Made by a program: the position numbers and the translations under genes. The notes beneath the pieces were generated by a model. The model saw only the letters and a program-made list of their open reading frames with translations. It was not told the DNA's origin and did not search any database. DNA of 64,000 bases from Onchocerca volvulus (taxonomy: Eukaryota; Nematoda; Chromadorea; Rhabditida; Onchocercidae): assembly GCA_000499405.2 (NCBI GenBank), contig HG738141.1, positions 1,244,481 to 1,308,480 on the forward strand, written 5' to 3'. Positions 30,167 through 43,442 of this stretch are shown here, piece after piece (position 1 is the first letter of the stretch; the number at the start of each line of letters is the position of its first letter).

Positions 30167-30752
30167 ATGCCTTTGACAAAATACCACAGAATGAAGTTCT
30201 CAGAACTTTTGATGGGTAAGGACCAGCTTAGTGATTATCACTATTGATCATCATGCAAAATCACTGAAGTGCTGGTTTTTCTTCGTTGGAAATGCTAGTG
30301 GCACATTGCAGACAGATTTATCATACGAAAGGCGGCCAATTGCAAAATACCGACTCATTCGTTGGAAGGCAATCCGAAAAATGAAACCAGCTGTTTATGT
30401 TGCGCACAAAGTAGACAGGTAAGGATGGGGAGCGATAGGTGAATAGTATCCGGTATTTGCTCACAATATATGCTTATTTGTTTAGGAGACACAGAAAATA
30501 TCAAGAATATTTTGTCGAAATGGAAAATGTCCCGAAAGATTTTTACATAAATTTAATATAACAATTACAATCGATATCCTAAATGATCATGATAGATACT
30601 ATAGATTTCATCCCAATTTGATCAAATCGATTTCTAAAATGATAAAATCTTCAAACTCTTCCTTTTTTCCAATTCAATATTGCGACGTGATTCATTTCAC
30701 CATTAGTTCCTCATCTTCTTCTCTTTCAAGAAGAAAATATTTTCAACTGTAA
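30167..30752 (+). CDS. small spliced gene, reading frame unresolved
   Basis: A strong intron (CAG/GTAAGG at 30418, TTTAG/G at 30485) joins two exons that are open in two frames. Frame A reads from about 30299 to a stop at 30561, with RRPIAKYRLIRWKAIRKMKP, then RRHRKYQEYF and VPKDFYINLI. It has protein-like composition but its upstream exon would need phase 2. Frame B starts at ATG 30167 (MPLTKYHRMKFSELLM), uses donor 30215 and acceptor 30311 (ATTGCAG) in phase 1, and stays open to 30752, about 140 residues, with a cysteine cluster SCLCCAQSRQ and an Asn/Ile/Ser-rich tail. Frame A looks more like a conserved basic protein; its RRPIA and PKDF spots are faintly like complex I subunit NDUFC2, not enough to name it. 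Transcript data are needed to choose. Confidence 0.4.
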
Positions 30753-31131
30753 AAATAGAATTTTCTCGACAATTCCTACAATCTTTTGAAAGCCTTTTCT
30801 GAAATCTCTAATTCCCGTAAAATTTACATTGCTCACTGATTTTTCGCTTTTGGTCCGGTTCCAGGAAAAAGGATGAGATATAAATCTATCCAAAATTTAT
30901 TACTCATCCAATAGATATAAGTATAATAAACAGTCACATATGCGTAAAAGAGGATTAAGTGACTATTTTGATATGTAGGAGAGATGATCATTCATTGGAT
31001 TGACTGCTTGAAGATTCTCGATTTGACATATCGTAGATATAAGGACTGCTGCGATGCATAAACAACATTCTAGATTTTCTTGAATATCCAGTACTCTTCT
31101 TCTGAATAATCTCATTCGTTTGTACATTCAT

Positions 31132-31913
<782 letters not shown>

Positions 31914-32479
31914 AAAACGAAAACGAAAACTAAATGCATTTGCAAAAGTTCGTAATTTACTAATGAATAATTGATGGATTTATGTAATACCTTAACATTC
32001 AAGATTAAGGTGAAGAAAGGACAAGAAATAACTGGAGTCATATATTAGGGAGTTTATCTATATGTAACATAATAGATGTTTCCGAGGAGCAGAGTGAAAA
32101 ACTAAAATGAAAAAGGTGAAGAATAAATTATTATTGAAGTGAAGCGGAATAACTGTTTTGTCTTGATTGCCTATCAAGTATTAAAAATTCTTGCAAGTTA
32201 TACTCTCTCTACCCCTGAAAACTGGGTAGAAGTCATTAATCATTATAAAGAAGTGAAACTAAAAATTACCAAACTTATATATCTTCCGAATAGAGGTAGA
32301 TGCTTTCTAGTCGTCTTTTTCTTCATCACGGTACTGCTGCTCTGAAAGAATAAGAAGTGAAATGTAAGAAAATCATTTGAACAAAGTGACAATTTCAAAA
32401 TAATTTCGGATTAAGGAATACTTTATCATAGATGCTAAAAATACAATTAAATGAAATGATAAAGATCTAGTTGAGTGCA
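31914..32479. other. intergenic stretch between convergent genes
   Basis: Lies between the 3' ends of the SREK1IP1-like (plus) and KxDL (minus) genes. A 68-codon plus-strand frame at 32139-32345 has no splice or family support. Confidence 0.45.
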
Positions 32480-33179
32480 TCATATGCTAACGTCGTTTGC
32501 GATACATAATGGATAGCCATCATTGACTGTTCGATAAAAGATAGTAACGAACCTACCGAACTGTTTATAAACATCGGCATATTTAGTAATATAATTCTGC
32601 TTAAAGACACGTATTCGCCGAAAAATGGATTCCAAATCGGATTTCATTTCCAGTATTAGCTGTCTATTTTCGGCCAAATCTTTTCGTGCTTTTTCAAGTC
32701 TTTGAGCCGATAATATGCAACAGTTTGTCAACATTTCATTGGTTTTCTCGAACTGCGTTAATCTAAAAATACATGAATTATTTTTAGCACTTTGCATGCA
32801 TAACAAGCGATGACTGAGTTAATGCAGCTTTCATTAGGCAGTCCGCACCTCTCAATATCTCTGTGTTAACATGAAGTAGATGATAATCCATGTCCATTCA
32901 TAACACACATATCTATTAACATATGACAAATGATGCATAGACAGAGTATATCATGCATTTTCAACGCGATCTTGTGATAAATATATGACCGTAAGAAACA
33001 GTGATGGTACTAGCGCATATTTTTATAACAAATAAAAAGGCAGGGAAAGAATCTTACGATTTCTTCTGTAACCGTATGATTGTAGCGATGGCTTCATCAT
33101 CGACTTGCGACATCAGCACTTCTACCAGATGTCCCTGATTATCATCCGTTGATGTAGAGGATGTGAAAGTATCAGTCAT
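32480..33179 (-). CDS. KxDL motif-containing protein 1 (BORC subunit)
   Basis: KXD1/BORCS4 is a subunit of the BORC complex, which recruits ARL8 and positions lysosomes, and is shared with the related BLOC-1 assembly. Exons 33179-33058 and 32762-32480 (TGA) give 134 residues. The intron is in phase 2 with donor GTAAGA and acceptor TTTTTAG. The diagnostic central block is clear: LTQFEKTNEML, then a helical segment and LEMKSDLESIFRRIR, in which KSDL is the K-x-D-L motif. The N-terminus is acidic and Ser/Thr-rich, ending QVDDEAIATIIRLQKK before the block, as in the animal family. A TTTGCAG site at 33190-33188 (minus) lies just before the ATG and may be a spliced-leader acceptor. The C-terminus after about residue 110 is not conserved. 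Confidence 0.88.
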
Positions 33180-33190
33180 AAATACACCTG

Positions 33191-33817
33191 CAAATATATT
33201 CAGTTCATTGTTATCATTTATCATCCGACAAATGCATACATGTTCCCTGGTAAGGAACAGACATGAAACAAGGAGAAGCCAATGAACCGGCACGGATTAT
33301 CAAACCACTTATCAGTAGAAATCTACAAGATATCTTAGGTCCCAACCCGAAGAATGACTTACAGCCTGAAACCATCACTTGGCAAATAAACTCGCAACTT
33401 TTCTTGTCTCTTGGCTTGACTGATACGAACACATAGGTATTTAACGGCTCTTAATGATATCTTGATTTGACTGACACGGACTTATGTCTGTTGGGTGGCA
33501 TCGCTGGAATATATGTGATGCACGTGGGCAAAATAACCGTGGGAAACTTAGGTTATCTATAATCGATTAATAAGTTGTGGTATTACGGTTTTGCGTGGGT
33601 CTTTTGAGGATTTCAGACTGATACAGTTTAGTCCAGATTTCAATAAATATGGAAACCTAGGTTGATTCGGTTAAGCTTCAGTTTTCAGGTTGTCGTGCAC
33701 GCTTCAATTTAAATCCGTTAAATAATTCAGTTTGTTGGAAAATTACTAAAGACTTAGTTTAATTCGATCAAATAATCATTTTCCAAGTTTGATTTCAAAT
33801 GGATCGAGTATTTTCAG
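33191..33817. promoter_or_regulatory. shared upstream region between divergent genes
   Basis: About 630 bp separate the starts of the KxDL gene (minus) and the 53-residue membrane protein gene (plus). No specific motif was identified. The region is less AT-rich than the intergenic average. It ends in ATTTTCAG at 33817 directly before the plus-strand ATG, a perfect nematode 3' splice signal and thus a likely spliced-leader acceptor. Confidence 0.45.
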
Positions 33818-33979
33818 ATGTTTCGATTTCCCATTAAACGAATGTTAGCTATATGGATTTGGCCTGTGTCCGCTGCAGTATTTATAATTTCTGATTGGCG
33901 TACCATGAAAAGTTTAAGAGCCAGCGGGCATGCGACAATTCTTGACGCAATGCGTGACGAGAATACTACTATCCATTAG
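33818..33979 (+). CDS. 53-residue single-span membrane protein, unknown
   Basis: Uninterrupted frame of 54 codons (ATG 33818, TAG 33977). It starts immediately after a TTTTCAG acceptor, which strongly supports the start. The N-terminus is basic (MFRFPIKR), followed by one hydrophobic segment at about 9-25 (MLAIWIWPVSAAVFII), then a polar tail ending in DENTTIH. Such a layout is typical of small mitochondrial inner-membrane subunits or assembly factors, and the next gene downstream on the same strand is complex I subunit NDUFB1, only 80 bp away. The two may form an operon-like pair; this is inference. Family not recognised. Confidence 0.6.
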   Translation: MFRFPIKRMLAIWIWPVSAAVFIISDWRTMKSLRASGHATILDAMRDENTTIH

Positions 33980-34059
33980 GTAATTTCGATTTGATGTTTC
34001 ATCGGTTCAAATCATTCCAGGTCATTTTTTCATTCAATCAAGCAATCATTCATCTACAA

Positions 34060-35882
34060 ATGGGAACATTTACGCTGAAATATTTTTTCAAGAAAGCAAT
34101 TTGGGAGAAGAAAACGACATGGGCGTCGGTAGCTGTAATGGCGTATCTCGGTGAGCCTGCTCTTCCCACAATTGATTTTTTCGACCACCGAATTTTGTTT
34201 CTCATTTACGTAGTTTAGAACCTCTTCTATTCCATTCAAATTAATGCTCTTATCTTGGTTTCCGAATTTCTTCTAAACGAAGACAATTTATCTTCCCGGC
34301 TTTTTTCAGTTATCTTTTTATCAGCCTTTCTCTTGCGTCTCTCCTTTTTTCGTGAATTCTTTTTTGTTTTAGTCATTAGGTACGTAAAAATAGCTTCTGT
34401 TGTATAGTTTTTGAAGCCACATTACTTGTTTATTCATAACATTTTGCTATATTTCTTGGATAGACAAATGATATAGTAACTCAAAAAAAAAGAGAATACG
34501 GTTTCTCAGCGAATCGAACTATGAAATTCTTTGAGATATTTTTGAAGATGGTACTCATGCCATCATTTATCATATTACGCGAATTCACTTGCCAAATCTC
34601 TGGAGTGAAAAAAAAAAAAAAACAGTTTCTTGGCTTTGTTATTCTCTTTTTGCTAGCTGTGTTTTAATAATTTTTGCAGCATACTTTTTGTCATCAAAAT
34701 TTATCTATCTTTTTTTTTTTTGTGAAAGAGCATTTTGAACTCTTGATTCATTAATTTTCTCAGTCTCTTGAGGATAGCTGATGCAGGTTACCCTAGTTTC
34801 ATTATATTCTTTACTCATTTTTCGCTTTTCGGCAATACCTCTGTAATTAAGAGATGTTTTTTTAATTTCCTCAGCCCAGCTTCAGCTAGAAAAATCTCCT
34901 CAACCCAGCTTCAGCTAAAATTATTCCATCAAAACTATAGTTTTGCAGTCTAGTTATTACATTTCCACATAACGGTACTATATTCAAATCCGGTCTGGAA
35001 TTCAGTAGCTGGACTTTTCTCCTTATTAAAAAAGTTGCAGTCATGGTCTGCCATGGTAAAGCCTCAAGGCTATCATGTTTATCAGAAATAAACGTATCCT
35101 TTTCATATTTGAGTTTGTTGTGTTGAAATATAGTATTTCGGTTAATTCATATCAATCATAGTTATATTTTTCATCATCGGGGCTTTGGTTAACAGAAAGT
35201 GTGCGTCAGTTAGCCGAATGTTAATAATAGGTTTAATGTTGCTAATAATATCTGAGAATTTATTGGCGTATTTTTTTTTTCTTTAAACAAGTCAAGTATG
35301 TTTGTCCTTCAAGTTATTTGAATTTCAAGTAATGTAGGTCTTGCCCTTATAATAAGCAACAACGTAACTTTTGCGTTAGAAACAGTTAAGGATATAGGAT
35401 TGGCAGTGGAATTCTCTCATTCTGTAATATGATGTTCAGAGCTATCGGAATATATTTAATAGGAAACACTTGTTGTACAACTGTTCAAAAAATAGATGTA
35501 CTAGGCATTTTATACCTGGATAAGTGAATTGCTTCGCATTGTTTCCTCTGTATATAATATGGTGAGATCTAAAATGAAGAAATTATTCGGTAGAAAGATA
35601 ATTCATCTATTCTTTACAATTGAGGTTGCCAATTTTCAAACTTTAGGTTAGTTTGGAATTGAAGATCCCGACGTTGATATAAGAAATAAGGGAAAACATA
35701 AAGAGAAGGAACAACTATTGATTAATATTTCGAGATATCAAATTAACCAGCAATTTTATATTTCAGGTTACTGCTTCGATCGGCAAGGTATGTATAAAGC
35801 AAGTATGATGAAAGGACAGAGCAAAATGTTTGCCGATCGAATTGCCGAAATACCGGAAGGTGAAGACATATGGAAGTACTAG
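34060..35882 (+). CDS. NADH dehydrogenase 1 beta subcomplex subunit 1 (MNLL subunit) homolog
   Basis: NDUFB1 is a small accessory subunit in the membrane arm of mitochondrial complex I. Exons 34060-34150 and 35767-35882 (TAG) give 68 residues; the mammalian protein is of similar length. The intron is in phase 1 with donor GGTGAGCC and acceptor ATATTTCAG. After a basic N-terminus (MGTFTLKYFFKKAIWEKK) comes one membrane segment (WASVAVMAYL), then the family's G-Y-C/x-x-DR pattern (YLGYCFDRQ) and a tail ending EGEDIWKY, matching the ending with acidic residues and WK in the mammalian protein. A CATTCCAG site ends at 34020, 40 bp before the ATG. The intron is 1.6 kb, long for so small a gene. Confidence 0.85.
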
Positions 35883-37063
35883 TTATTTGTTTGTAGTTTC
35901 CGAATCCAATATGTGTATTGAAGACTTATTTTGACCCTTGTGATAGTACTCTTCTTTTCCCTTTTTTGATTTTGTAGTTGGCATATTTCTCTCAAATAAA
36001 CTTAAATATTTGAGATGACATTAAATACTAAAACCATCTTCTAGTGCCTTCTATCATATATATATCATGTTTCTACTATAGCCTGACCAGCAGATGTATT
36101 AAATGGAATAGTTTGATCATTGTAGTCATCTTAATCAGGTGATGCACATTAACACGTTCTGAAGATAAATATGATGTAGTCGCTAAATGATAGGAACTTC
36201 ACTTTTCTTTCAAGACAGGTATATATGTTTTAATGCATTATCAGGAGTTCGTTTGAAAGGCTAGTAAACTTAAAAGGAATTAATTTTCCAATACTGAATT
36301 TTTCAAGAGATTTATTACGATCAGTTTCAATTTTAAGTTTTTTGTTCTTTGCGATTCTTCTTCCCTTTCCAGTATAAGTTGGATCATAGACAAATAGCTA
36401 TGTTTCTAGATGTGAATTTAATTTACCGTTTATTTCGGTATGAATTGAGCCCACAATATAATGACAATCAAATATATAATTTATAGATACAAAACGAACA
36501 AAAGAAATAGAAAGGGAAAAAAAGAATTGGGAGCAATAATTCAATGATAATATGTAATAAACCGATAAGAATATAAGCTCTTTGACTAGAAAATACCGAC
36601 TGGTATTATGTATTATTAGCCAAGTATAACTTGCTGAATCTTTATATCTTCTATTCCTGTCGTATCTCACACAAATAAATCGTCAAGCATTCGATTAGAA
36701 CCATACATTAACTAATATCTTCAAAAATGAGGTCATTTACTTTCAAAATAAGTTTTTTTGAACTAATTTTTTTCGAAGAAAAAAAGTAATGCTGCATATC
36801 TCTTTCGGAAGAGGGGAAAGAAAGAGATAAAATTTCCTCCTCCTAACCGTCTTCAAATCCCTACAGCAATAAATATGCCTAAATTCATCAAAAATAATTA
36901 GTGAAGAGATAGATATGTGACAAAAACATTTCTGGAATAAATAAAAGAATTTAAATTGGTAGCGGAATATTCAATCAGTGGATAGTAAATAATATCTTTT
37001 TATACAATAACATCATTATCTAATTACCCATACATAGTGAACGTGAGTCTAAGATGATATGTT
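35883..37063. other. intergenic stretch between convergent genes
   Basis: Contains the 3' flanks of NDUFB1 (plus) and the leucine-rich protein gene (minus). No gene recognised; the 90-codon minus frame at 36670-36398 is AT-driven and lacks splice support. Confidence 0.45.
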
Positions 37064-40000
37064 CTATGAGACATCATCGTCATCATCAATCAGGCTCACA
37101 TCTTTGCCACATCCTGGACAATCGGCATAGCATGATGCGTCCAATAATTCTTTGTAAGCCTTACTACTACGCCACAAATGATATTCACAATCACGCCATC
37201 GATCCCATGTGCCTATCACGCGAAACTGTGGCAGTCGATGCAGCAGAGCTTCCAGGACGGCTGGAAATAATGCATATGTTGTTTAGCACTAATGTATCCA
37301 TGAATAACAATGAAGAATGCAGGTTACTACATATAAGAACTATAGTGGGAGAGATTTCTTACGGAGGAAATTTCGAAAAGGATATTTTGCATCCATCAAA
37401 CGACAAATATTTAAATATGAAGTGATGATTTTGTGAAAAGATCTAACTATAATCTGCTTCATTACTGGTGTTCATCAACAATTTTTACATGCAATGAAAA
37501 TTCTAAAAAAACAAAAACTCACTACTGTTCTGATGATCTCTGTTACCACCCAAAATGACAGCTTCGATATGAGGTACAGCTTCACGATTAGCCAGTAATT
37601 CGTAGGCTTGCTTTGTAACTGGACCCGAATGGCAAACCGCTATCTTGGTCAACATTCGAAACTCCATCAAAGCTTTCATTATACCTTCTGATGTTACTGA
37701 TCGCAGATCACGCACATATAATGTGTCTAATCGAGGACAGCGCTACAAACTTCATTTATTTTACGACTGACATTTATTTTACTTTGCTTATAATAATCAG
37801 GAAAAAATCTTGTTTTTGGTTAATTAAGAAAAAAATAAAGATAAAAATCTTATTTCTAGTTCTTCATTATACCCCAAAATCTTTAGTGTTATCATACAGT
37901 CTCTCGAAAGAATATCCTTAACTTGAATTTAATTTCTCAATACATAAAAAAGAAAACTGTGTTTTACTGTTCAAAAAGCATTTTTTAAAAAATATATTAT
38001 TTACACGATCTGCTTTTGCTTCCTTGAAGAAACTTCTGTACAGAATGCAATTTGGAGAAATGATGAGAAACATACCTGAGCAATGAGGCTAAAATGATCG
38101 TCCTGTAATTGATGGACATGATGCAACGCGAAAGTGTTCAGATTTATAGGCAGTGACCCGCAGAAAGCCTTCAATTCATCAGTTCGAATATTTCTTAGCA
38201 AATTGATTACCGAAAATTCGGTGATCTGTGATAACTGTGCGATAGAATGCAACATCAACTTCCAAAGATCCATACAGCCGTAGTTGATCGGGAAGCCGAA
38301 CAGACGCAAAACTCGCAGCTGTGACATGCGAGGTAGACCTGAAATAACCAAGCTATATATATATATATATATTGATCAGAAATGGAACAAAGACTTCGAA
38401 CTATTATTCATTCCCTCTTGAAAGATACAAAAAAGATTTTCTCAAATTTTTGCATTTCTCATCATACATAAAATGATAATCTGATAAATCTATTGCTATA
38501 ATCAAATAAAGTGATTCACCGACAATTTGTTCAATATAATAACTGCTTTATATATTATATAGATTGAACAAATTATGATAAGTAGTCAATCTACCAAAAA
38601 GAACAAAGAGAATAGAAGATAATGAATTACCAGCAAAAAACTGGTCATAAGTTCGCATATTCTTTCGCAAAGGCCCCAAATCCAATTCCACCGTAGTTAT
38701 TTGCTGGAATTCCGGCAATAAAGAGATTACATTCACAAGTATTCGAAAACCAGGTTGACAAATAAAACGCGAGAAACACGCACAAATATGTAATTTGTTG
38801 GCCAACTCAGACACTTCCTGAAAATAAGATATTTAGTTTTCTGAGTGAAACGTTTTCATCCTTTTCTCCTGTTCAGTTAAATTCTTGAGCAATGCACATT
38901 TTTAATGAATATATTATATTAATAGAAGAATACCTTAAATAACTGGCGAGCCTGGTCCACGGTTCGAAATGTACGATAATCGATGGCTATGTAAAGAATG
39001 TCAAGCTTGGTGGGGAGGGTGCGAAGCCGTCCTCCTATATTCATAATTGTTTTTCCACTGCAATCTGAGAGATATAATTCTTCTACGCTTCCAGAAATTA
39101 TTGACTGAAATAATTAAGATCATTACCACACTTAGATAATTGCTTGAATGCATCTAAGCAATATAATCTTATTATTTTGAACTCATACCGTGGAATGTCA
39201 TCTGATTCAATTAATATAATACCAGAAATCACAACAGAATTAAAAATAAATTTTGCTTATAATGTATTTGTAACTTTTTAGCACTTTTAGTACTGATTTT
39301 GCTCGGAGATTTCAGTGAATCTCCGAACAAAATGGCAACTTCCACTGTTTAATTTTCAGTAGAAAATAGAACGATGTATTTATTTAAGAGCAGAGAGAAC
39401 AAAACTCACCACAAAATTGTCGATGTCCTCTGCATGATCGAACCAGATACTATGGAAGCAAAGCCTCGAAATTCGGTTGGTAAGAACACATTCGTTGCTG
39501 CTCCCTGAAAGAATAAAAATTAGCAGACGAAAATCGAATCAGTGACTCTACTGTGAAATAGAACTTTAAAAAAACTTACAATATTCGATTACTGAGGACA
39601 TTAGACAAAGATTGCGAAGAACTAAGGAATCTACATTTTTCAATCGATCGAATTCATTACACAGATCTCGACTCAATACAAGCTGCAAATAACACACTAT
39701 AATAAAGTGCCAATAATATTAATTAACACTATTTGTAAATATTTCTCTATGTGTAGTAAACTGCCGAATAGAACTTCAATTACAATATTTACATTGAGTA
39801 CAAATATTGTTAAAAAAATAAGAATCATCTTGTAAAACTAACAAATGTACCTTCTGCAGCAAAGTAAATTCTTATTAAAAAAATTCATTATCACAAATCT
39901 TGCTTTACTTGATTTTAATTTAATGTAAAATGATTTTTTCTTTGCTTTATTAGACATCCCGTCCGTTATGAATGTTTTCACATCTCATCTTTCTTTCCCT

Positions 40001-41443
40001 TAACGAAATTATAATGACAACTTTTGATAGATAGATATCATTTTCTTTGTCAGAAGTAACTCTTGAAGACATTTTTAGAGTATCTCTCAAGTTTTCCAAT
40101 ATGATAATCGAATACTACAAAATACTAATAGGGACGGATCACTAAAACTGGAAATCTGTTACCAGTCGACTCAAGAAAATGTTTTAATATCTAAATAAGT
40201 TCAGTATCTCTTTGGCTATTACATCAAACTTCCAGCAGTATTGTTTTTCATTAAATAAAGATATAAGTCAGAGATACTATGCAAATTCATTTTGAGTTTC
40301 GATAATTAATCGTGCAGATTAATAATCTTAATAAGTATATTTATATAATGAATTTTTTATGCTTATAACCAAGAGTAAAATTATGGCCAATATTAACCAG
40401 CAGAAATCAAGTTAAATAATAGCAGCTACAGAAAAGGCAAAATATTTGTAATTTCATACTTGATGATCTGGAATGTAACCCAGTCGACGCTCAAAATCCG
40501 AAATGCCACCAATGTGCAATCGACGAATTTGTAGTGAGAAACGTTTGATAATATTCTGCATTTTAAGGATGCAAATGTTGGGTTGAGAAACTGGATTATT
40601 AGTACAGGTGCGCCGAATGCTGGATGTTAATGCCGCCACTTTAAAATCGTTACCCGCAATACTTATGTTCATTATCGGCTCAACCTTCTGAAGAATCAAT
40701 AATTAGGAACGTTTTCTTTTCAAAAATTTGTAGAAATTCATGAAAATCGAAAAAATAATGGTGAAGAACTAATGGTAAGGATGAAAGCCACATCCAAGGA
40801 ATCAATGTTCTTTTATCAAGAAAAGAGCATAAATTTCATATAAGTCATGTGAAACTAAACTTCCATAACGTTTATAACATCAAAAAAATACATATTTACC
40901 GTAAAATACATATCCAGAGTGCTGTTATCATTATTATAGCTGATATAAGGAACACGCGAACTTAAATCGTTCATAATTATGCTGGAAAGTTCCAAATTTT
41001 GTCGATCCTTAATATCATTCACGAAACTGACCACCTGGCGCATAATGACATCATTAAAATATACTTGCTTTCTTGCGTCCCATTCATCCGCCGAAACTGC
41101 AACATTAGCAAATCTAATAAATCCGTACATCAGATAAGAAGTGATACTATTATTCAACAATGTCACCATCCCGATGTCGAACATTATATTTTTCCATTGC
41201 TAAATCAAATCTATTTTTGCTCATTTGTCCAACAAAACAACAAAACTAGCATCAAGAAAGCTTCATTTCATTATTTCAACCGCTAAACAAAATTTCTTCC
41301 AAGAATTTTAATCGCTAAGCATTTGAGCTTATCATAAAAAAAGAGTTAACAAAGTAAATGAAATATATACCATTAGCGTCCATCAAATCGCATTCATCAC
41401 TGTTCTGTTGCATGTCTTCTTCTTTTTCAGCGGCTGCCATCAT
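37064..41443 (-). CDS. leucine-rich repeat protein, probably F-box type, 10 exons
   Basis: Exons (minus): 41443-41371, 41096-40900, 40687-40460, 39682-39580, 39504-39410, 39104-38934, 38817-38631, 38338-38076, 37742-37523 and 37260-37064 (TAG). They total 1734 nt, 577 residues, with every junction in phase and canonical GT-AG borders. An acidic N-terminus leads to a degenerate F-box-like segment near 32-55 (FNDVIMRQVVSFVNDIKDRQ). From about residue 110 onward, repeated L-x2-L-x-L blocks follow, such as VDSLVLRNLCLMS, VEELYLSDCSG, LRVLRLFGFPI and CPRLDTLYVRDL, the last being typical of the cysteine-containing repeats in F-box proteins. The C-terminus has a CYADCPGCGK cluster and ends in five aspartates. 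F-box/LRR proteins select substrates for SCF ubiquitin ligases; the substrate is unknown. The LRR call is firm, the F-box call moderate. Confidence 0.85.
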
Positions 41444-42589
41444 CAACCACACGACTTTACAAAAATAAAGATTAAAATATTACTAATTAAATCCTGAAAC
41501 TAAAAAGAGCGCATCAACCTTTCTTATATGATAAAAAAATAAATTTGATCTGTCACATAATCAGCCACAAACACACAATCATCAGAAAAGAATGATATCT
41601 CAATTATTCAATATATGTTTATTTTTTTGAAATACTGGCATATGATCTACCAAGTATAAATCATCAAGAAACACCGATATTTTGATAATTCCATGGTATA
41701 AAACCAAAATGAACTAGACGAAAATATGATGGGTGACAAAAACGAATTTGAATCCTTTAGCTGAATTTGACAGCAATGAATAACTATGAGAGCTCAGTGG
41801 AGCATTCAGGAAAACATAAAACATCTGATTACTTGGTAAACAGTGTAACAATGTCAGCTGTGGATAAGACTTCAAGGATGATCAAATTCAAAATAGTAAG
41901 AAAGTAAAATCGAGATATCTCTCGGCAAAGAAAATGAACGAAAAGAAAAGATTGAGCATTTCTTTCGGAAGGACAAGCAACGGTATGGAAGGGAAAGCAA
42001 TGATTTCACAACTGTGTGGGTGGGAAATAAAGTGATGAAAGAAGGAGCTATCAAATGATGTCGAAATACAAACGGTAAATATTACTAAATGCTCAATTGG
42101 AGGTGCTTGGAGAATGAAAATCCGAAAGGATCGAGTAGAGCAGAAATGAGCCGAATCCATTCCACCAAACAATCAATCATTATTAGTACCGCTAATTAGA
42201 AAATGAAATGTTCAGAAGACGTGACATGAATTAAACAATCATTCAGCATTGAGTGAATACCTAATAATATCCATACACACTCATAAACATGATAATAATC
42301 TCCCAATGTCAAATGTCAACGTCAATTTCATATCGATAGTAATTCCATTCCCGCTTCTTATTATGTTTAATGCAGCCTCACGTCCACACGGGGCGAAAAT
42401 TTGTCATTTCACACGACTTTGAGAATAATATATTGACGGGAAAAGTTGAATATGAAAGAATGATGTAGTATGAGGAGAGGACGATAAGCATAAAGTTGAA
42501 TTTGATGGCATTTGATTTGCAATACACAACGTAGTAGCTAATTAATGAGTCTGAATGATCATTAATACCTTTAATCACTAATTATGATT
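41444..42589. other. upstream region of the leucine-rich protein gene
   Basis: Contains the promoter side of the ten-exon minus-strand gene and the 3' flank of the next minus-strand gene. A TTTTTGTAAAG site just upstream of the ATG (minus strand, near 41459) could be a trans-splice acceptor. The two long minus-strand frames at 41872-42172 overlap each other and have no splice support. Confidence 0.4.
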
Positions 42590-43442
42590 CTAATCTTTGA
42601 AATGATTTCTTGGCCAAAAACGCTTACACAAATCTTTGGCCAAGATGCTTTTCAAATCATCTGCTATATGTTCTTCTGCCAAGGAAAGAACAGCTGAAAT
42701 CTTTGAGACAGTAACTGAAACAGAAATAGAAATGTCGCATTTTTGTTTGAGATGATATGATACTGTTATTTCTCGAATTCGATTGCTACTCTCACAAACG
42801 AAGTTTTCTCCTTTTTTTCCCTATAAATTTCTCTTTTTGATATAAAATTTGCATGTGAACATTGGTTGTTTTATTGTCAGGCAATCAATAAATTGAATAG
42901 AAATGGCCCTGAAGAATGATAGAACATTTGGTAAAAGTATATTTTCCTTCAATAATAACGAACTGCTTTGTACTTCTCTTCCTTTTGCTCAATCTATTCT
43001 TATCCACCTGGCAAAGTTTGGAAATGATTGGAGAAGATGTTGGCTATACGGTAATAATCCAGGGACTTCTTGATCTTAGATATGATTAATCTATGATTAG
43101 CTTTCCCTTCTCATTATTTGGGAGCAAAGTTCATCCTTTATTTCAAGAATCCTTAAATTCAAATTTCTCGTCAACCTTGCAATATGACATGAAGATTTAA
43201 GATATCATCGTTATATGTACCAAAGAAAATTTATAAGTAGAATAATTGAACATGCTAATTAATATGTATTACTACTAATTAGGTTTAAATCATTTGAACT
43301 ACCGGAATATTTAGTCATTGTTCATTGAACCTTCCCATAGAATTGCAATACTGGCTATCCATTTATCCTGAAAAAAGTTTATGATAATAGCTATCAGTTC
43401 AACAACTTCAAACAGCCTGCTAGCCAGCTTTTTCCGAAATTC
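42590..43442 (-). CDS. 3' exons of an unidentified gene
   Basis: Three exons join in one frame: 43442-43331 (acceptor TTTTCCAG, phase 1 donor), 43043-43008 (36 nt, acceptor CCGTATAG, donor GTGGAT) and 42714-42590 (acceptor CTGTTTCAG, TAG at 42592-42590). The last exon reads VSKISAVLSLAEEHIADDL, then KSILAKDLCKRFWPRNHF, a clearly protein-like amphipathic stretch. The first exon starts EFRKKLASRLFE and continues into a hydrophobic run. Within it, an AACTTTTTTCAG at about 43367 could mark a very short 39-nt intron, which would not change the frame. No 5' end or start codon was found. Family not recognised. Confidence 0.5.

Noticed and set aside
33054..33293. Longer N-terminus for the KxDL protein starting MPVHWLLL, resembling a signal peptide
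   Set aside because: A TTTGCAG acceptor lies just before the internal ATG, and KxDL proteins are cytosolic; the upstream part is probably not in the mature message.
34300..34400. Small exons continuing the NDUFB1 first exon as a hydrophobic protein
   Set aside because: Phases allow it, but joining 34150 to 35767 recreates the NDUFB1 sequence pattern, which is much stronger evidence.
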